From CAWFGW01 sp963815495 (GTDB taxonomy: Bacteria; Bacteroidota; Bacteroidia; Cytophagales; JAAEPT01), in assembly GCA_963815495.1 (NCBI GenBank), contig CAWFGW010000011.1, positions 124,001 to 188,000 of the forward strand: DNA of 64,000 nucleotides, written 5' to 3'. Made by a program: the position numbers and the translations under genes. Positions 1-9,157 of the stretch are shown here, piece after piece; within the stretch, counting starts at the first letter, position 1, and each line of letters starts with the position of its first letter. Under the pieces are notes generated by a model. The model was given only the letters and a program-made list of their open reading frames with translations. It was not told where the DNA came from and ran no database searches.

Positions 1-415
1 CAATGTCACTCAGCCGATAGACTTTTGCTTTTGCAAGATCGGGCTGAAATGTGGGGTTGACAAAAATTGGAAGATTTGGTAAGAGCACATCCTCCAACTT
101 ACCTAACTCTGGAAGTTTTTTTGTTATCTCTTGTACCTGTTTTTTCCTTTCCGCGGAAACCCTACCAGTAAGTAGATTTTTTGATAGTTCAGCTTTAATA
201 TCAACCTTGCTAATTTTATCAGAAGAAAAATCTATTTTTTTAAAACTATCCCTTATTTCTTTAGGAGCCTCTTTTAATTTCAATTCTACGGAAGCCTTAA
301 GATTTACAGATGCTTTTTCATTCAATTTGAAAAACAAATCAGATTGTTTTCTTTCAATTTCTTTTGGCGCTAACCCTGCCATTTTCTCAAGGAGAAGAAG
401 TTCTTTTTTGTTCAT
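1..415 (-). CDS. Unknown protein downstream of the RHS toxin, N-terminal part only
   Basis: An ATG at 415 opens a frame that stays open for 138 codons to the window edge, so the C-terminus is missing. It starts 58 nt after the toxin stop codon on the same strand and is probably co-transcribed with it. The visible part is rich in Lys, Glu and Leu, looks largely helical, has no signal peptide or membrane segment, and ends in a short Pro/Asn-containing stretch followed by 'AKVYRLSDI'. I do not recognise the family. Two readings fit the position: an immunity protein for the toxin's C-terminal deaminase, since such genes usually follow directly, or the beginning of a larger Tc-complex partner such as a TcA-like subunit. 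The sequence alone does not decide. Confidence 0.6.
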   Translation of the reverse strand, partial: MNKKELLLLEKMAGLAPKEIERKQSDLFFKLNEKASVNLKASVELKLKEAPKEIRDSFKKIDFSSDKISKVDIKAELSKNLLTGRVSAERKKQVQEITKKLPELGKLEDVLLPNLPIFVNPTFQPDLAKAKVYRLSDI

Positions 416-473
416 AGCTGTTGCTGTTTATTTTTTTCCAATACTGATATATGTTTTTATTGTAATTCGGGGA

Positions 474-3400
474 TCACAATAAGTTTTCAATTACACTAGA
501 GATGCCCATTTGCCTGTCAAACATTCGAATCCTTCTTAAACAATCCCCACAAAGATGGCTGGCTTTATTTCCGACCATGCTTATGCCCCACCTCAACCCA
601 CCAAGTGGTGCATCTCCTAAATGGTGAATCATATTTACTTCTGCATGATATATTTTTCGCATAATTGGTATATTTCTGAAATATTGAGGAACTACATTTA
701 TTCCTAATCTTTCTATTGCTTCAATTTGACTAGGATTAAGTCGTCTTGCTCCAGAATTTATAGCGGCAAAAAAAACATCATCACCGTTTTTTAATGTGGC
801 TCTCGTCACTGCTAAAGTTTCTCCAAACACATTTCCCATCAAATGTACTTCATTGGCTATACCCCTTAAAGCATTTGGATGACTAGCTACTCTTTCTAAT
901 AATTCAGCTGTTGGTCTTAATACTGCCTGTGGTGTTCTCCTGAGCATCGCCCCAAACAAAACTGGGGCTGCAGCCATGGCATGTCCTAGTTGTGAAGCAC
1001 CAGCAGCCATAGCTGCCCTACTAGGTATTTTGGCAGCTATAGCAGTTAGTAATTTTGTAGCAGTTGCTTTTAAACCTACCTTCAAAGCCCCTTGAATCGC
1101 AACTTTTGCTGCTAACGCAGCTTTACCAATAGGTATAACTGTGGTAATAATTGTTGTGGCAATATAAGCCACTTGACATATTCTTCTCACCCACATTGGA
1201 GGTCTCCAACCTAATAAATCCATCCCACCAGGAATTCCCCCTGCAACACCAGTGGAATGATCACTTCCAAATTCAAGATTTAAGTAACCTGTCCAGTGAG
1301 TAACTGTATCTAACCAATTTGATTGAGGATCTCCTTGTTCGCCTTCTCCTTGTTCGCCTTCGCCACTTGATTCTGTTCTACCAGATTCATTTCCATCGCC
1401 ACTAGATGAACCTTCACCAGTACCAGAAGATTCTTCAGAACCATCAACAGCTCCTTCTAAAGTTCCGTTAGGAATACCATCAGGATGACCATTAGTGTTT
1501 CCCTCTAGACTTCCATCTGGGTGACCTTCTAGAGACCCACCTAAAGTACCTTCGGGGGAACCTCCAATTTCACCTCCAACCACTCCCGTTGGACTACCTC
1601 CAGCCCTACCGCTTGGATGACCTGTTGAACCTGTACCACTCCCTGTTCCTCTACCCCTCGAACCTGTACCAGACCCTGTTCGTCCAGTTCCTCTGCCAGT
1701 TCTTTCTCTTGTCCCTGTTCCGTTATTTGCTCCGTCACCAGTATTAGCATCTCCAACACCCGTATTACCATCTCCTTCCCCTGTTGTTTGTCCTTGCGAA
1801 TCTGAACCGGTACCATCTCCAGTATTAGCATCTCCACTCCCAGATGAGTTCACAGACACACCACTTCCCTCACTTGCTTCCCCAGTTCCATGACTAGTAT
1901 CAGACCCATTGTCCACCTCGGAACCTTCACCAACTATTCCCTCTCCACCTCCAGCACCACCTTCTAAACCTTCCAATGGATTTCCTAAATCAGACAAAGT
2001 CACTTCCAACATTGTAAACATTTCAGCAATTTCAGGATGGTCTATCCATTGTTCTTGAATATCTCTAAACCGTTGAAGCTCTGTTGCTGTTAACTCTCTA
2101 TGTCTAACAACTATCCAATTATCACCTTGTTTTTCTAAATCAAGAACCCGAACACCTAGTCTAGCACCCTGACTTATATTGAATTGAGACATCGCTTGAG
2201 CTTCTGTAAGCCCCGTTTCAACTTGCCCAATCACATGAAGGTCACTACTAGTGCTTTGTAACCCATTTGGATCTATTAAATTAATGGGGTTGTTGTGCAC
2301 ATATAGATAAAGGTTTTCAGAATCTTCAGGCCCTAAAGGGTCGGGATTAATCCAACCACCTATCCAATGAGCGTAATAACGATAACCGAAATAATATAAT
2401 CCGGTAAAGTCGTCCCGTTCTTTTGCTGAATAACGGTAGCTTTTTAAATCAATCTCTCTTTTATTCCTTCTGGCAATAAATGCGGTACCCCCATAGGGAA
2501 AATATTCTTCATAGGTAATTACATCTCCATTTTCGTCTAGCTCAAGTGAGGCTGAGCCTAAATGGTTACCTAATTGATAATGGATTTTCTTTTGATTAAT
2601 ATTATCGGTTTCTCTCGCGTTTGTATCCCTAATCCATGAATGAATAGTTGCTAAATTATTTTTACCATCTGTAATTTGAGAAGTAAATCGTTTGAGCAAC
2701 TCAGTGGTTCCTCTTACAATTCGTTTGATCTCACAACCATCTAAATAAATTTTCTCGGTAAGCTCTAAGGTGTTATTAGAAACATCCACCACTTTTTGAG
2801 TGATTTTTCGAATCCGTGTTCCATCACCTCCATACACATAATATTCTTCGTCATTTGATTTACCTTGTGTGGAACGATCTATCACCACTACTTTTGAAAT
2901 ATTATTGCGATAGTTCCATTCAATGTTTTGTAAATGAGACATTGAAATGCAATTTCCATTGGAATCAAATCGACTTTCAAAATTTGTAAATTCTATGCCA
3001 TTCAGGTCAAAAAGTGGCAAAGAACGATTGGAGATAGTAGAGGTCCAAAGTTGCTTAGTCCAATTTTGAGAAGTTCCTGAGTGACGAATACTTTTTATAT
3101 TACCAGCTAAGTCAAACTCATAATTTCGCGTGTAACGCTCTACTGCTGCACCATTGTTTAATGTAATATGCCTCGTGCCTTTCCCCCAATTTGAAGGCAT
3201 ACTTGTTTCTCTACTTCTATCGCTATAATCATTTTGAACTAATGCTTGATGAACTCTTCCGCTGGCTCGCTTCAGTTGGTAAAGTGCATCGTATTCAAAT
3301 TCGGAATGAGAAGACACATTCAACCCTTCCAATACTTTAGGGTTTGCAGAGGCAGGTTGTTGTGCCTGATCTACGGTATTGATTAAGTTACCTACTGAAT

Positions 3401-6400
3401 CGTAGGTATAATTGATGTCTTGATACGTTCTGGCTAATCCACTTATTTTTCTTGAGCGGAGCCTTTTCATTCTGAACGTTTCGATATCATACGTATAGGC
3501 TAGTTCTACATTGTTTCCAAGAACCATTTTTTGCCTCAATCCTTTAGCATCGTATACGGTGTCTTTTAAAATTTCTTCTTCGTTTAATTCACCATCCAGC
3601 GTGGATACCAAGATTTTTTTAACCCCACCTCCCCGATTAAAAATAGTTTTCCTTGTGGTATTATCAGGGAGGTGTTGTTCTATCAAACGACCTAAGGAAT
3701 CATATCCATAATGTGAAATAAAAGTATCAGCAGCAAGAACGACAGAAGATGGGTCACCCCAATCAGGTTCGCTGGTAAATTGGTCTAAAAGTCTCCTTTC
3801 AACAAGTGATGGAACGCCTCCGGGAACTGCTTTATTTAAGGTTTGAATTCCAGCTTGATCATAATGAGTTACGAGTCCGCCTCGAAGATTTTTTTCTTTG
3901 GCTTGTACCACTCCGGCATCCTCTCCATACACAAACCGTTCAACGAGTTGGTTTAAGCCTAATGCACCATCAACTTGTATTGTTGTAGTTCTATCCAATT
4001 GGTCATAACTAATGCTCTGATGTATATTTCTACTGTCCCAAAAATGAATTGCTTGATCATAATTATTATAAAAATTCCACTTTTCTCCTGCATCGTTACT
4101 TTTTTCATACAAGAGTCTACCAAGCATGTCTCGACTGTATTGAAACGCTAAAATATTTCGTGCATCTACCAGTTGAGAGACATTACCATTAATATCATAT
4201 TGCTTTTCAATCTTTCTTTCTGTTCCATCGTTATTTCTCTCGATGGTAACAATTTCACGACCCAACACATCGTAAACTATAGTCGAAGGGGTATCTTTAT
4301 GGGCTAAACTTTGCTCTAATGCTATTTTTTCAGGATCTGTGTTTGGTAAAAATTCTCTAAAAGTTTTGTAAAGAGATCGATCAACTGTATCGTTTTGGTC
4401 GTAAGAAGTAACTTCCCATGGAGTAAATTGAATTTCTGTAAAGGTACCATTGGGTAAGTTTACTTGATACGCTCTGCCTACTGAATCATAATAGGTTTGA
4501 GCAGAAACACCATATTCTTCTAGTTCTGTATCGTTTTCGAACTCAACTATGGTAGAGAAAAATGGCTCAAATTTTCGAACTGCTTGCTGTTTGTTATTAT
4601 AAACGACATGTCCCGATACTAACCATCGATTGGTACTTTGTGAAAGTATTGGCTCTCCCCCTGCATCCGTATCTATACTGCCATCGGCTTTACGTTGAAT
4701 AGCTAATCCAGCTTCCACTTTTTGTTTACTTTGGACTATTCTTCCATACCCATCCTGATAATCTACTCCAAGTTGACAAGTTAAATTATTATCAATAGTA
4801 CCTTTTCCATCATGAACTAGGTTTTCCCTCACCAACCGAATGCTTTTGAGTGGTTTCGTCAATGAACTATCAAAGTCATAAAAAAGGAAAGTGCCTGCTT
4901 GCTGTAGATATAAATTGGGGTTATTTAAAATGTTTGAAAAATTTTCATCACTTCTTTTAACATAATCAGCTATTAAATTATTTCCGTATTTCTGCGGTGT
5001 ATTAGATTCATCAAGAACGGTTCCCTGATGGGTGTTTACTATCGCTACACCTAAAGGATCATACAAAACTTCTGAAACATTATCATTTTGATCAATCAAT
5101 TGATAAGGTTCAACAAGGTTATAATCGATTTTACCTTTTGTGATATTATTTAAAGGATCCGTAATCTCAACAATAGCAAGATTATAAGTATCGTATTTAT
5201 AGGTGGTTATATTGCTTGGGTTTCTTTCTACCTTAGCTAGATTGTAAAAATCGTGCAGCTTTTTAAAATGATTGATTGCTGTATGTTGCCACCAATAACT
5301 CTCCTTTTGAATATAATTCCCTTCATTGTCATCGGCAATAATCGCTGGCGTCACTTTATTGTCAAACACTCGCGTAATTAACGCATCATTAAAACAAGCC
5401 GACTCTTCATGATGGGCAAAAACTGCATTACTTGCTTGACTAAAGGGTAACACATCATCAAAAGCCTCATTCCAAAAATAAGTTCTATCCCATGAAGTTA
5501 ATTTCGCCTTTGATGAACCTCCCGATATAAGCGACTCATCAAATTCTATTTTATTGGCAATCAGCTCGTCATAAACAGCCTGTAAATCTTTCAATTTATA
5601 AATTGAATCAGGTTGACGATTTATATGATTAACTTCTAAACTTTTGCTTTCATATAAAATTCCTGTTTGATAATTAGTTAAACTGTCCTTGTTTAAATAG
5701 TGATGTAATCCTATAGTGATGTAATCTTTGGTCTGGGCAAGATACCTTCCCGCGATAGCACTTCTTCGTGCATAAGAGACACTTACCTCTTTCTCTATAT
5801 CTCCATATTGATTAACTGCCAAAGAAAAATGATGAGAAATTTTCGGGTCATCAGAATTTTGTTCATAGGTATAGTTTAATGTTTCTGTTTGGTAGGCAAA
5901 AAAACAAGCGTCATGATTTTTGGTTCTGGGTTGTAGTTTTCTAATTGCATAAGCTTGTTGAGAAACTTGAAAAGGGTGTTCTGCCAATTGACCTTCGGAA
6001 GTAGTAGCATAGGTCTCTTGCCGTAAAATTTTTACTGCTAAACTATGATATGCTAACACAAAATCATCTGCTTCTAATGCTTCATCTTGTTCAAACGATT
6101 GAGGAATGAGGAGTTGATGTTTAGCATCTTTATCATAATATTGTTTAGCTCTTTTTGCATCCCACCCAAAGATGCCGCTATGAAGCCATGTTTTTGTACA
6201 GCTTGGTTGAGAATAATCGGTATCGTGTGTTAGAGAAGCATTATTAAATATTTCGGCATCATATTGTTCTACCAACCCAAAAGTGATAAAGGATCTTTCG
6301 TTTCCATCGTATTGACCATCACGGTATTTAAATTCGGTTGTAAAACGTGTATTTGTCACATGATCAATTACAATTTTCTTATCTGCTACTGTAAAATGTG

Positions 6401-8597
6401 ATGGCATTTTAGAAATCCAAGGACTACTACTTCCTTTTGTTTTCAAGTAATGAGTACCTGAATAACCGTATTCAATTTGCTCTTCTTTACCCATGCCATT
6501 AGCCAGTGAAATAAGTAAATTCGGCTTTATACCATTGGTTAATTCTAAAAACTCCAAAGAGGATTGTTGAGAATTGTTTAACGAATTAGACCATACTAAG
6601 CAGGGAGTTCCTTGACCTAAAAAATCCAGTATGATGGCTGAGCTTATGTTGTCTATATATGGAAGATTAGTAAGTGTGCGTCCTTCTATAAAGGCGTTTC
6701 CTGATGCGTTATACCAATATCGGATTTCTCCATTTCCGATGTACAATATATCAGTAGTACCGCTACCATCTAAATCGTGTAAACGGATCCTACTTGCATC
6801 GAAGGTAGTATCAAAATCTATTACGGGAGAATTTTCCATTAGGACGACTTCTCCAAAATGGCCATTTCCAAGATTAGGATAATAGCTTATTCGCCCATTT
6901 TTTATTCGAACCTGATCTTGTAATCCATCTCCTGTCATATCGGCCAGAAAGTAATCTAAGGACAAATTCCCTCCCAAAGTAGGAGCGTATTCTATTCCAT
7001 TGGATACTGGTTTAGCAAATTCATATGGTTTTTCAAATCCCTTTTTTCCTTTAAAAGGGTAGCAGACAATTTTGTCTTCGCGCTCTACAATCAAGTCAGG
7101 ATATCCATCTGCATCTACATCAATGAATTTTGATTTACCAACATGAGGAATGTTTTGTAAAGCCGTAAAACCTGACCATTTTTCTTTCTCCCGATCGTAT
7201 TCGTAGTATCCTGCATTCTGACCATCCAAAGAAAACAAATTCAAATTCCCATCTTGATCAAAATCACCTAATGAGTAAGTACCAGTTAATTGAGAGGGTT
7301 TTTCAATTATAATGGATTGTTTACCAAAAACACCATTACCCATGTTCGGCTTGTAGTACCATTCATTAGCCGATTCGGTAAGTATCCCCGGAAGTCCTTC
7401 CCCAAATAAATCAACGAATTGAGTTTTTAAGTGGTTAAACCCTTGAGGCAAATTTTGAGTACTATCTTTTACAGTTGCCTTGAAGGAATTACCCAGTTCT
7501 GGCTGTGTATAGTTGAATGTTATTTTCGGTAATTCTTTCTCAGAATACTCTGAGGTTATTAAATCTTTCCTCACACCTATATATCGTACGCTTGTAAGAA
7601 TGGTGTTAGAAACATTCTCTTCATAGTTGTTTTCAAATATTCCAGTTAAAGAAGAATGGCCTAGTTCATCGAAATGATGAAATAAAAGAATTCGATGGCA
7701 AAGCCGATAAGTTCTTAATTCAAAGCCTGGCGTATAAACCGAAAAAGGATCTAATCGTGTTTTCCAAACTGAACCTGATGGAGCAATGTTTACAGTATAA
7801 GGTCGCGCTTCATATTCACCATAATCGAAAACAATCTCAAATAACCATTTATTATCATCAGGAATTTCATCGTCAGGTAGCAAGGGTTTTGTATTTCCAT
7901 AAAGTATTTTTTCAGGATATTTTTGACTAAACCCCGTTTTTAAAAACTTCCGTAACCGATTACTTTCAAAGGAAGAGGATGAGTTGATGTTCTCATGATT
8001 TTCTTTTTTATACCTAAATCGTATAGCATTTCCTAAATTATCATATTGGGATTCCAGCAACCAAATAAAAGTTTTGTTTTCATTTTCAGGGTCAAAAACC
8101 TTCGTGAGACCTGTAGATTCCAAACCATAAATCGAAACTACATTTGTAGTTGTTACAGATCTCCAATGAATCGAATTATCAGATTTAGTTACCCACTTTT
8201 CAAAACGAATAAAGTCACTTTCTAATTTATTACGATAATAATAAACCCAATAGTTCGTGGTTTCTACAATTTTCTGAACCCAATCGTTACTGGACTTGAT
8301 TAAGTGAGGTACTATCGCATTAGATCCATTAAAAGCATATTGATCAGATCCATCGTATTTTGGTAAGCCTTTTTTTGTATCTATTGAAATAGAGGCTAGT
8401 CCACTTAACGTCCACCCTTTTCCAAAAATAGAACTTCGTGAAGTTGAGTTATACTGTAATGATAAATTAGGACCAAACCCATTTCTTCCCTCAGAAAGAG
8501 GTATACCGATCATTCCGGTAACATTTCCAGAAGATGCATTTACATCCAATGAATGTTCAAGCTGAAGCTCTTGAATATTTAAACTGCTAAAGTTCAT
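474..8597 (-). CDS. Fused TcB/TcC-type (SpvB-RHS) toxin with C-terminal deaminase domain
   Basis: A 2707-residue protein joining the two cocoon-forming parts of an insecticidal-type Tc toxin. Residues about 5-330 match the SpvB/TcB N-terminal domain ('GNVTGMIGIPLSEGRNGFGP'). Residues about 440-690 hold FG-GAP-like propeller repeats ('GDFDQDGN', 'DVDADGYPDL', 'DMTGDGLQDQ'). Then come the TcB middle region and many YD/RHS repeats up to the RHS-associated core, which ends 'NPINLIDPNGL' near residue 2113, the likely self-cleavage point. The remaining 594 residues are a Gly/Ser/Glu/Asp-rich linker (about 2200-2420), a hydrophobic Ala-rich stretch (about 2440-2540) and a terminal domain with His2651-Ala-Glu and Cys2683-x2-Cys2686. 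That is the zinc and catalytic signature of the cytidine-deaminase fold in polymorphic toxins. ATG 8597 is preferred: an in-frame TTG at 8606 lies inside a promoter-like box. No N-terminal signal peptide is seen. Target (DNA, RNA or nucleotide) is unknown. Confidence 0.9.
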   Translation of the reverse strand: MNFSSLNIQELQLEHSLDVNASSGNVTGMIGIPLSEGRNGFGPNLSLQYNSTSRSSIFGKGWTLSGLASISIDTKKGLPKYDGSDQYAFNGSNAIVPHLIKSSNDWVQKIVETTNYWVYYYRNKLESDFIRFEKWVTKSDNSIHWRSVTTTNVVSIYGLESTGLTKVFDPENENKTFIWLLESQYDNLGNAIRFRYKKENHENINSSSSFESNRLRKFLKTGFSQKYPEKILYGNTKPLLPDDEIPDDNKWLFEIVFDYGEYEARPYTVNIAPSGSVWKTRLDPFSVYTPGFELRTYRLCHRILLFHHFDELGHSSLTGIFENNYEENVSNTILTSVRYIGVRKDLITSEYSEKELPKITFNYTQPELGNSFKATVKDSTQNLPQGFNHLKTQFVDLFGEGLPGILTESANEWYYKPNMGNGVFGKQSIIIEKPSQLTGTYSLGDFDQDGNLNLFSLDGQNAGYYEYDREKEKWSGFTALQNIPHVGKSKFIDVDADGYPDLIVEREDKIVCYPFKGKKGFEKPYEFAKPVSNGIEYAPTLGGNLSLDYFLADMTGDGLQDQVRIKNGRISYYPNLGNGHFGEVVLMENSPVIDFDTTFDASRIRLHDLDGSGTTDILYIGNGEIRYWYNASGNAFIEGRTLTNLPYIDNISSAIILDFLGQGTPCLVWSNSLNNSQQSSLEFLELTNGIKPNLLISLANGMGKEEQIEYGYSGTHYLKTKGSSSPWISKMPSHFTVADKKIVIDHVTNTRFTTEFKYRDGQYDGNERSFITFGLVEQYDAEIFNNASLTHDTDYSQPSCTKTWLHSGIFGWDAKRAKQYYDKDAKHQLLIPQSFEQDEALEADDFVLAYHSLAVKILRQETYATTSEGQLAEHPFQVSQQAYAIRKLQPRTKNHDACFFAYQTETLNYTYEQNSDDPKISHHFSLAVNQYGDIEKEVSVSYARRSAIAGRYLAQTKDYITIGLHHYLNKDSLTNYQTGILYESKSLEVNHINRQPDSIYKLKDLQAVYDELIANKIEFDESLISGGSSKAKLTSWDRTYFWNEAFDDVLPFSQASNAVFAHHEESACFNDALITRVFDNKVTPAIIADDNEGNYIQKESYWWQHTAINHFKKLHDFYNLAKVERNPSNITTYKYDTYNLAIVEITDPLNNITKGKIDYNLVEPYQLIDQNDNVSEVLYDPLGVAIVNTHQGTVLDESNTPQKYGNNLIADYVKRSDENFSNILNNPNLYLQQAGTFLFYDFDSSLTKPLKSIRLVRENLVHDGKGTIDNNLTCQLGVDYQDGYGRIVQSKQKVEAGLAIQRKADGSIDTDAGGEPILSQSTNRWLVSGHVVYNNKQQAVRKFEPFFSTIVEFENDTELEEYGVSAQTYYDSVGRAYQVNLPNGTFTEIQFTPWEVTSYDQNDTVDRSLYKTFREFLPNTDPEKIALEQSLAHKDTPSTIVYDVLGREIVTIERNNDGTERKIEKQYDINGNVSQLVDARNILAFQYSRDMLGRLLYEKSNDAGEKWNFYNNYDQAIHFWDSRNIHQSISYDQLDRTTTIQVDGALGLNQLVERFVYGEDAGVVQAKEKNLRGGLVTHYDQAGIQTLNKAVPGGVPSLVERRLLDQFTSEPDWGDPSSVVLAADTFISHYGYDSLGRLIEQHLPDNTTRKTIFNRGGGVKKILVSTLDGELNEEEILKDTVYDAKGLRQKMVLGNNVELAYTYDIETFRMKRLRSRKISGLARTYQDINYTYDSVGNLINTVDQAQQPASANPKVLEGLNVSSHSEFEYDALYQLKRASGRVHQALVQNDYSDRSRETSMPSNWGKGTRHITLNNGAAVERYTRNYEFDLAGNIKSIRHSGTSQNWTKQLWTSTISNRSLPLFDLNGIEFTNFESRFDSNGNCISMSHLQNIEWNYRNNISKVVVIDRSTQGKSNDEEYYVYGGDGTRIRKITQKVVDVSNNTLELTEKIYLDGCEIKRIVRGTTELLKRFTSQITDGKNNLATIHSWIRDTNARETDNINQKKIHYQLGNHLGSASLELDENGDVITYEEYFPYGGTAFIARRNKREIDLKSYRYSAKERDDFTGLYYFGYRYYAHWIGGWINPDPLGPEDSENLYLYVHNNPINLIDPNGLQSTSSDLHVIGQVETGLTEAQAMSQFNISQGARLGVRVLDLEKQGDNWIVVRHRELTATELQRFRDIQEQWIDHPEIAEMFTMLEVTLSDLGNPLEGLEGGAGGGEGIVGEGSEVDNGSDTSHGTGEASEGSGVSVNSSGSGDANTGDGTGSDSQGQTTGEGDGNTGVGDANTGDGANNGTGTRERTGRGTGRTGSGTGSRGRGTGSGTGSTGHPSGRAGGSPTGVVGGEIGGSPEGTLGGSLEGHPDGSLEGNTNGHPDGIPNGTLEGAVDGSEESSGTGEGSSSGDGNESGRTESSGEGEQGEGEQGDPQSNWLDTVTHWTGYLNLEFGSDHSTGVAGGIPGGMDLLGWRPPMWVRRICQVAYIATTIITTVIPIGKAALAAKVAIQGALKVGLKATATKLLTAIAAKIPSRAAMAAGASQLGHAMAAAPVLFGAMLRRTPQAVLRPTAELLERVASHPNALRGIANEVHLMGNVFGETLAVTRATLKNGDDVFFAAINSGARRLNPSQIEAIERLGINVVPQYFRNIPIMRKIYHAEVNMIHHLGDAPLGGLRWGISMVGNKASHLCGDCLRRIRMFDRQMGISSVIENLL
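1330..1995 (-). repeat. Low-complexity Gly/Ser/Thr/Glu/Asp-rich tract inside the toxin gene
   Basis: About 220 codons encode degenerate short motifs such as 'GTGSGTGS', 'GDANTGDG', 'GSLEGHPDG' and 'GEGEQGEGEQG'. The underlying DNA repeats imperfectly in units of roughly 6 to 30 nt. The tract joins the end of the RHS core to the hydrophobic and deaminase segments and is probably a flexible linker. Its repetitive DNA makes length variation between strains likely (inference). Confidence 0.8.
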
Positions 8598-8603
8598 GCT
8601 GGT

Positions 8604-8611
8604 CAAATTTA
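8604..8611 (-). promoter_or_regulatory. Possible -7 promoter box of the toxin gene
   Basis: On the minus strand the sequence reads TAAATTTG, an exact match to the Bacteroidota -7 consensus TAnnTTTG, ending 6 nt before the ATG at 8597. No TTG -33 element is found 17-23 nt upstream. If used, the transcript would be leaderless or nearly so. The box is a short AT-rich word, so chance is a real possibility. Confidence 0.3.
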
Positions 8612-9132
8612 GCGTTCTTGGTTACTTTTCTACATCTACATCATGTTTAAAGGTTGCTTTAAAAAAGGTTCTCACTTTCAACTTCAATTTGCGAAAAAAA
8701 TGGATAAAACATTAAGAAATATGACCTGCTTGATTCCACAAAACACATCTTCCATTTTTTTAAGCGTTCCGACATATCACCTATATATGAAGCACTTATG
8801 ACTGAATCTAAGGAGGGTTTCAACCAAAATCAACCCTTGAATCAAAAATATTTTTATCTTAATGAATAAAGTGAGCTAAGCGGTTTTTTTCTTCTAATTT
8901 AGGTGAAAATTTCACTTCTTAATTTAACATTAATAAAATAAAATCTTTTGATTAACATAGTAAAAAAACATGCATTTTTACTAAAAAAATTACACATAAA
9001 AATCCCAACATTCATTTTATCAACTATTTTTCAAATAGAGGATTGTTTAGTGTTCACTTAGCCTGCTATATAAAAAAGTGACATTAATCTATTTTTTTAG
9101 TATTCAGCCCAAATAATACCGAATAAAAAATG
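8612..9132. other. AT-rich non-coding stretch upstream of the toxin gene
   Basis: About 520 nt with stops in all frames and no convincing short gene. It separates the toxin gene from the nfu transcription unit. A weak 6-bp dyad (AGGGTT at 8814-8819, AACCCT at 8832-8837) is the only internal structure noticed. The stretch is a plausible place for regulation of the toxin, but no specific operator can be named. Confidence 0.5.
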
Positions 9133-9157
9133 AAAAGGAGTTTCAATTAAACTCCTT
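9133..9157 (-). terminator. Rho-independent terminator of the nfu unit
   Basis: A 9-bp stem (AAGGAGTTT 9135-9143 with AAACTCCTT 9149-9157) and a 5-nt loop overlap the stop codon of the Nfu gene. On the minus strand the stem is followed by a T-rich run. Confidence 0.75.

Noticed and set aside
51..482. Plus-strand open frame of 143 codons at the left edge
   Set aside because: It lies antisense to a minus-strand frame (415 down to the edge) that has a better start, follows the toxin gene and has protein-like composition; the plus-strand translation is Ser/Phe-rich and unlike a protein.
524..533. TTCGAATCC, resembling a tRNA T-loop
   Set aside because: It lies within the toxin coding frame and no acceptor or anticodon stem can be built around it. 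A similar string near 49883 is also inside a coding gene.
1541..1837. Minus-strand open frame of 98 codons inside the toxin gene
   Set aside because: It is a frame-shifted reading of the low-complexity linker; the Gln/Val/Leu/Glu-rich product is a by-product of repetitive DNA.
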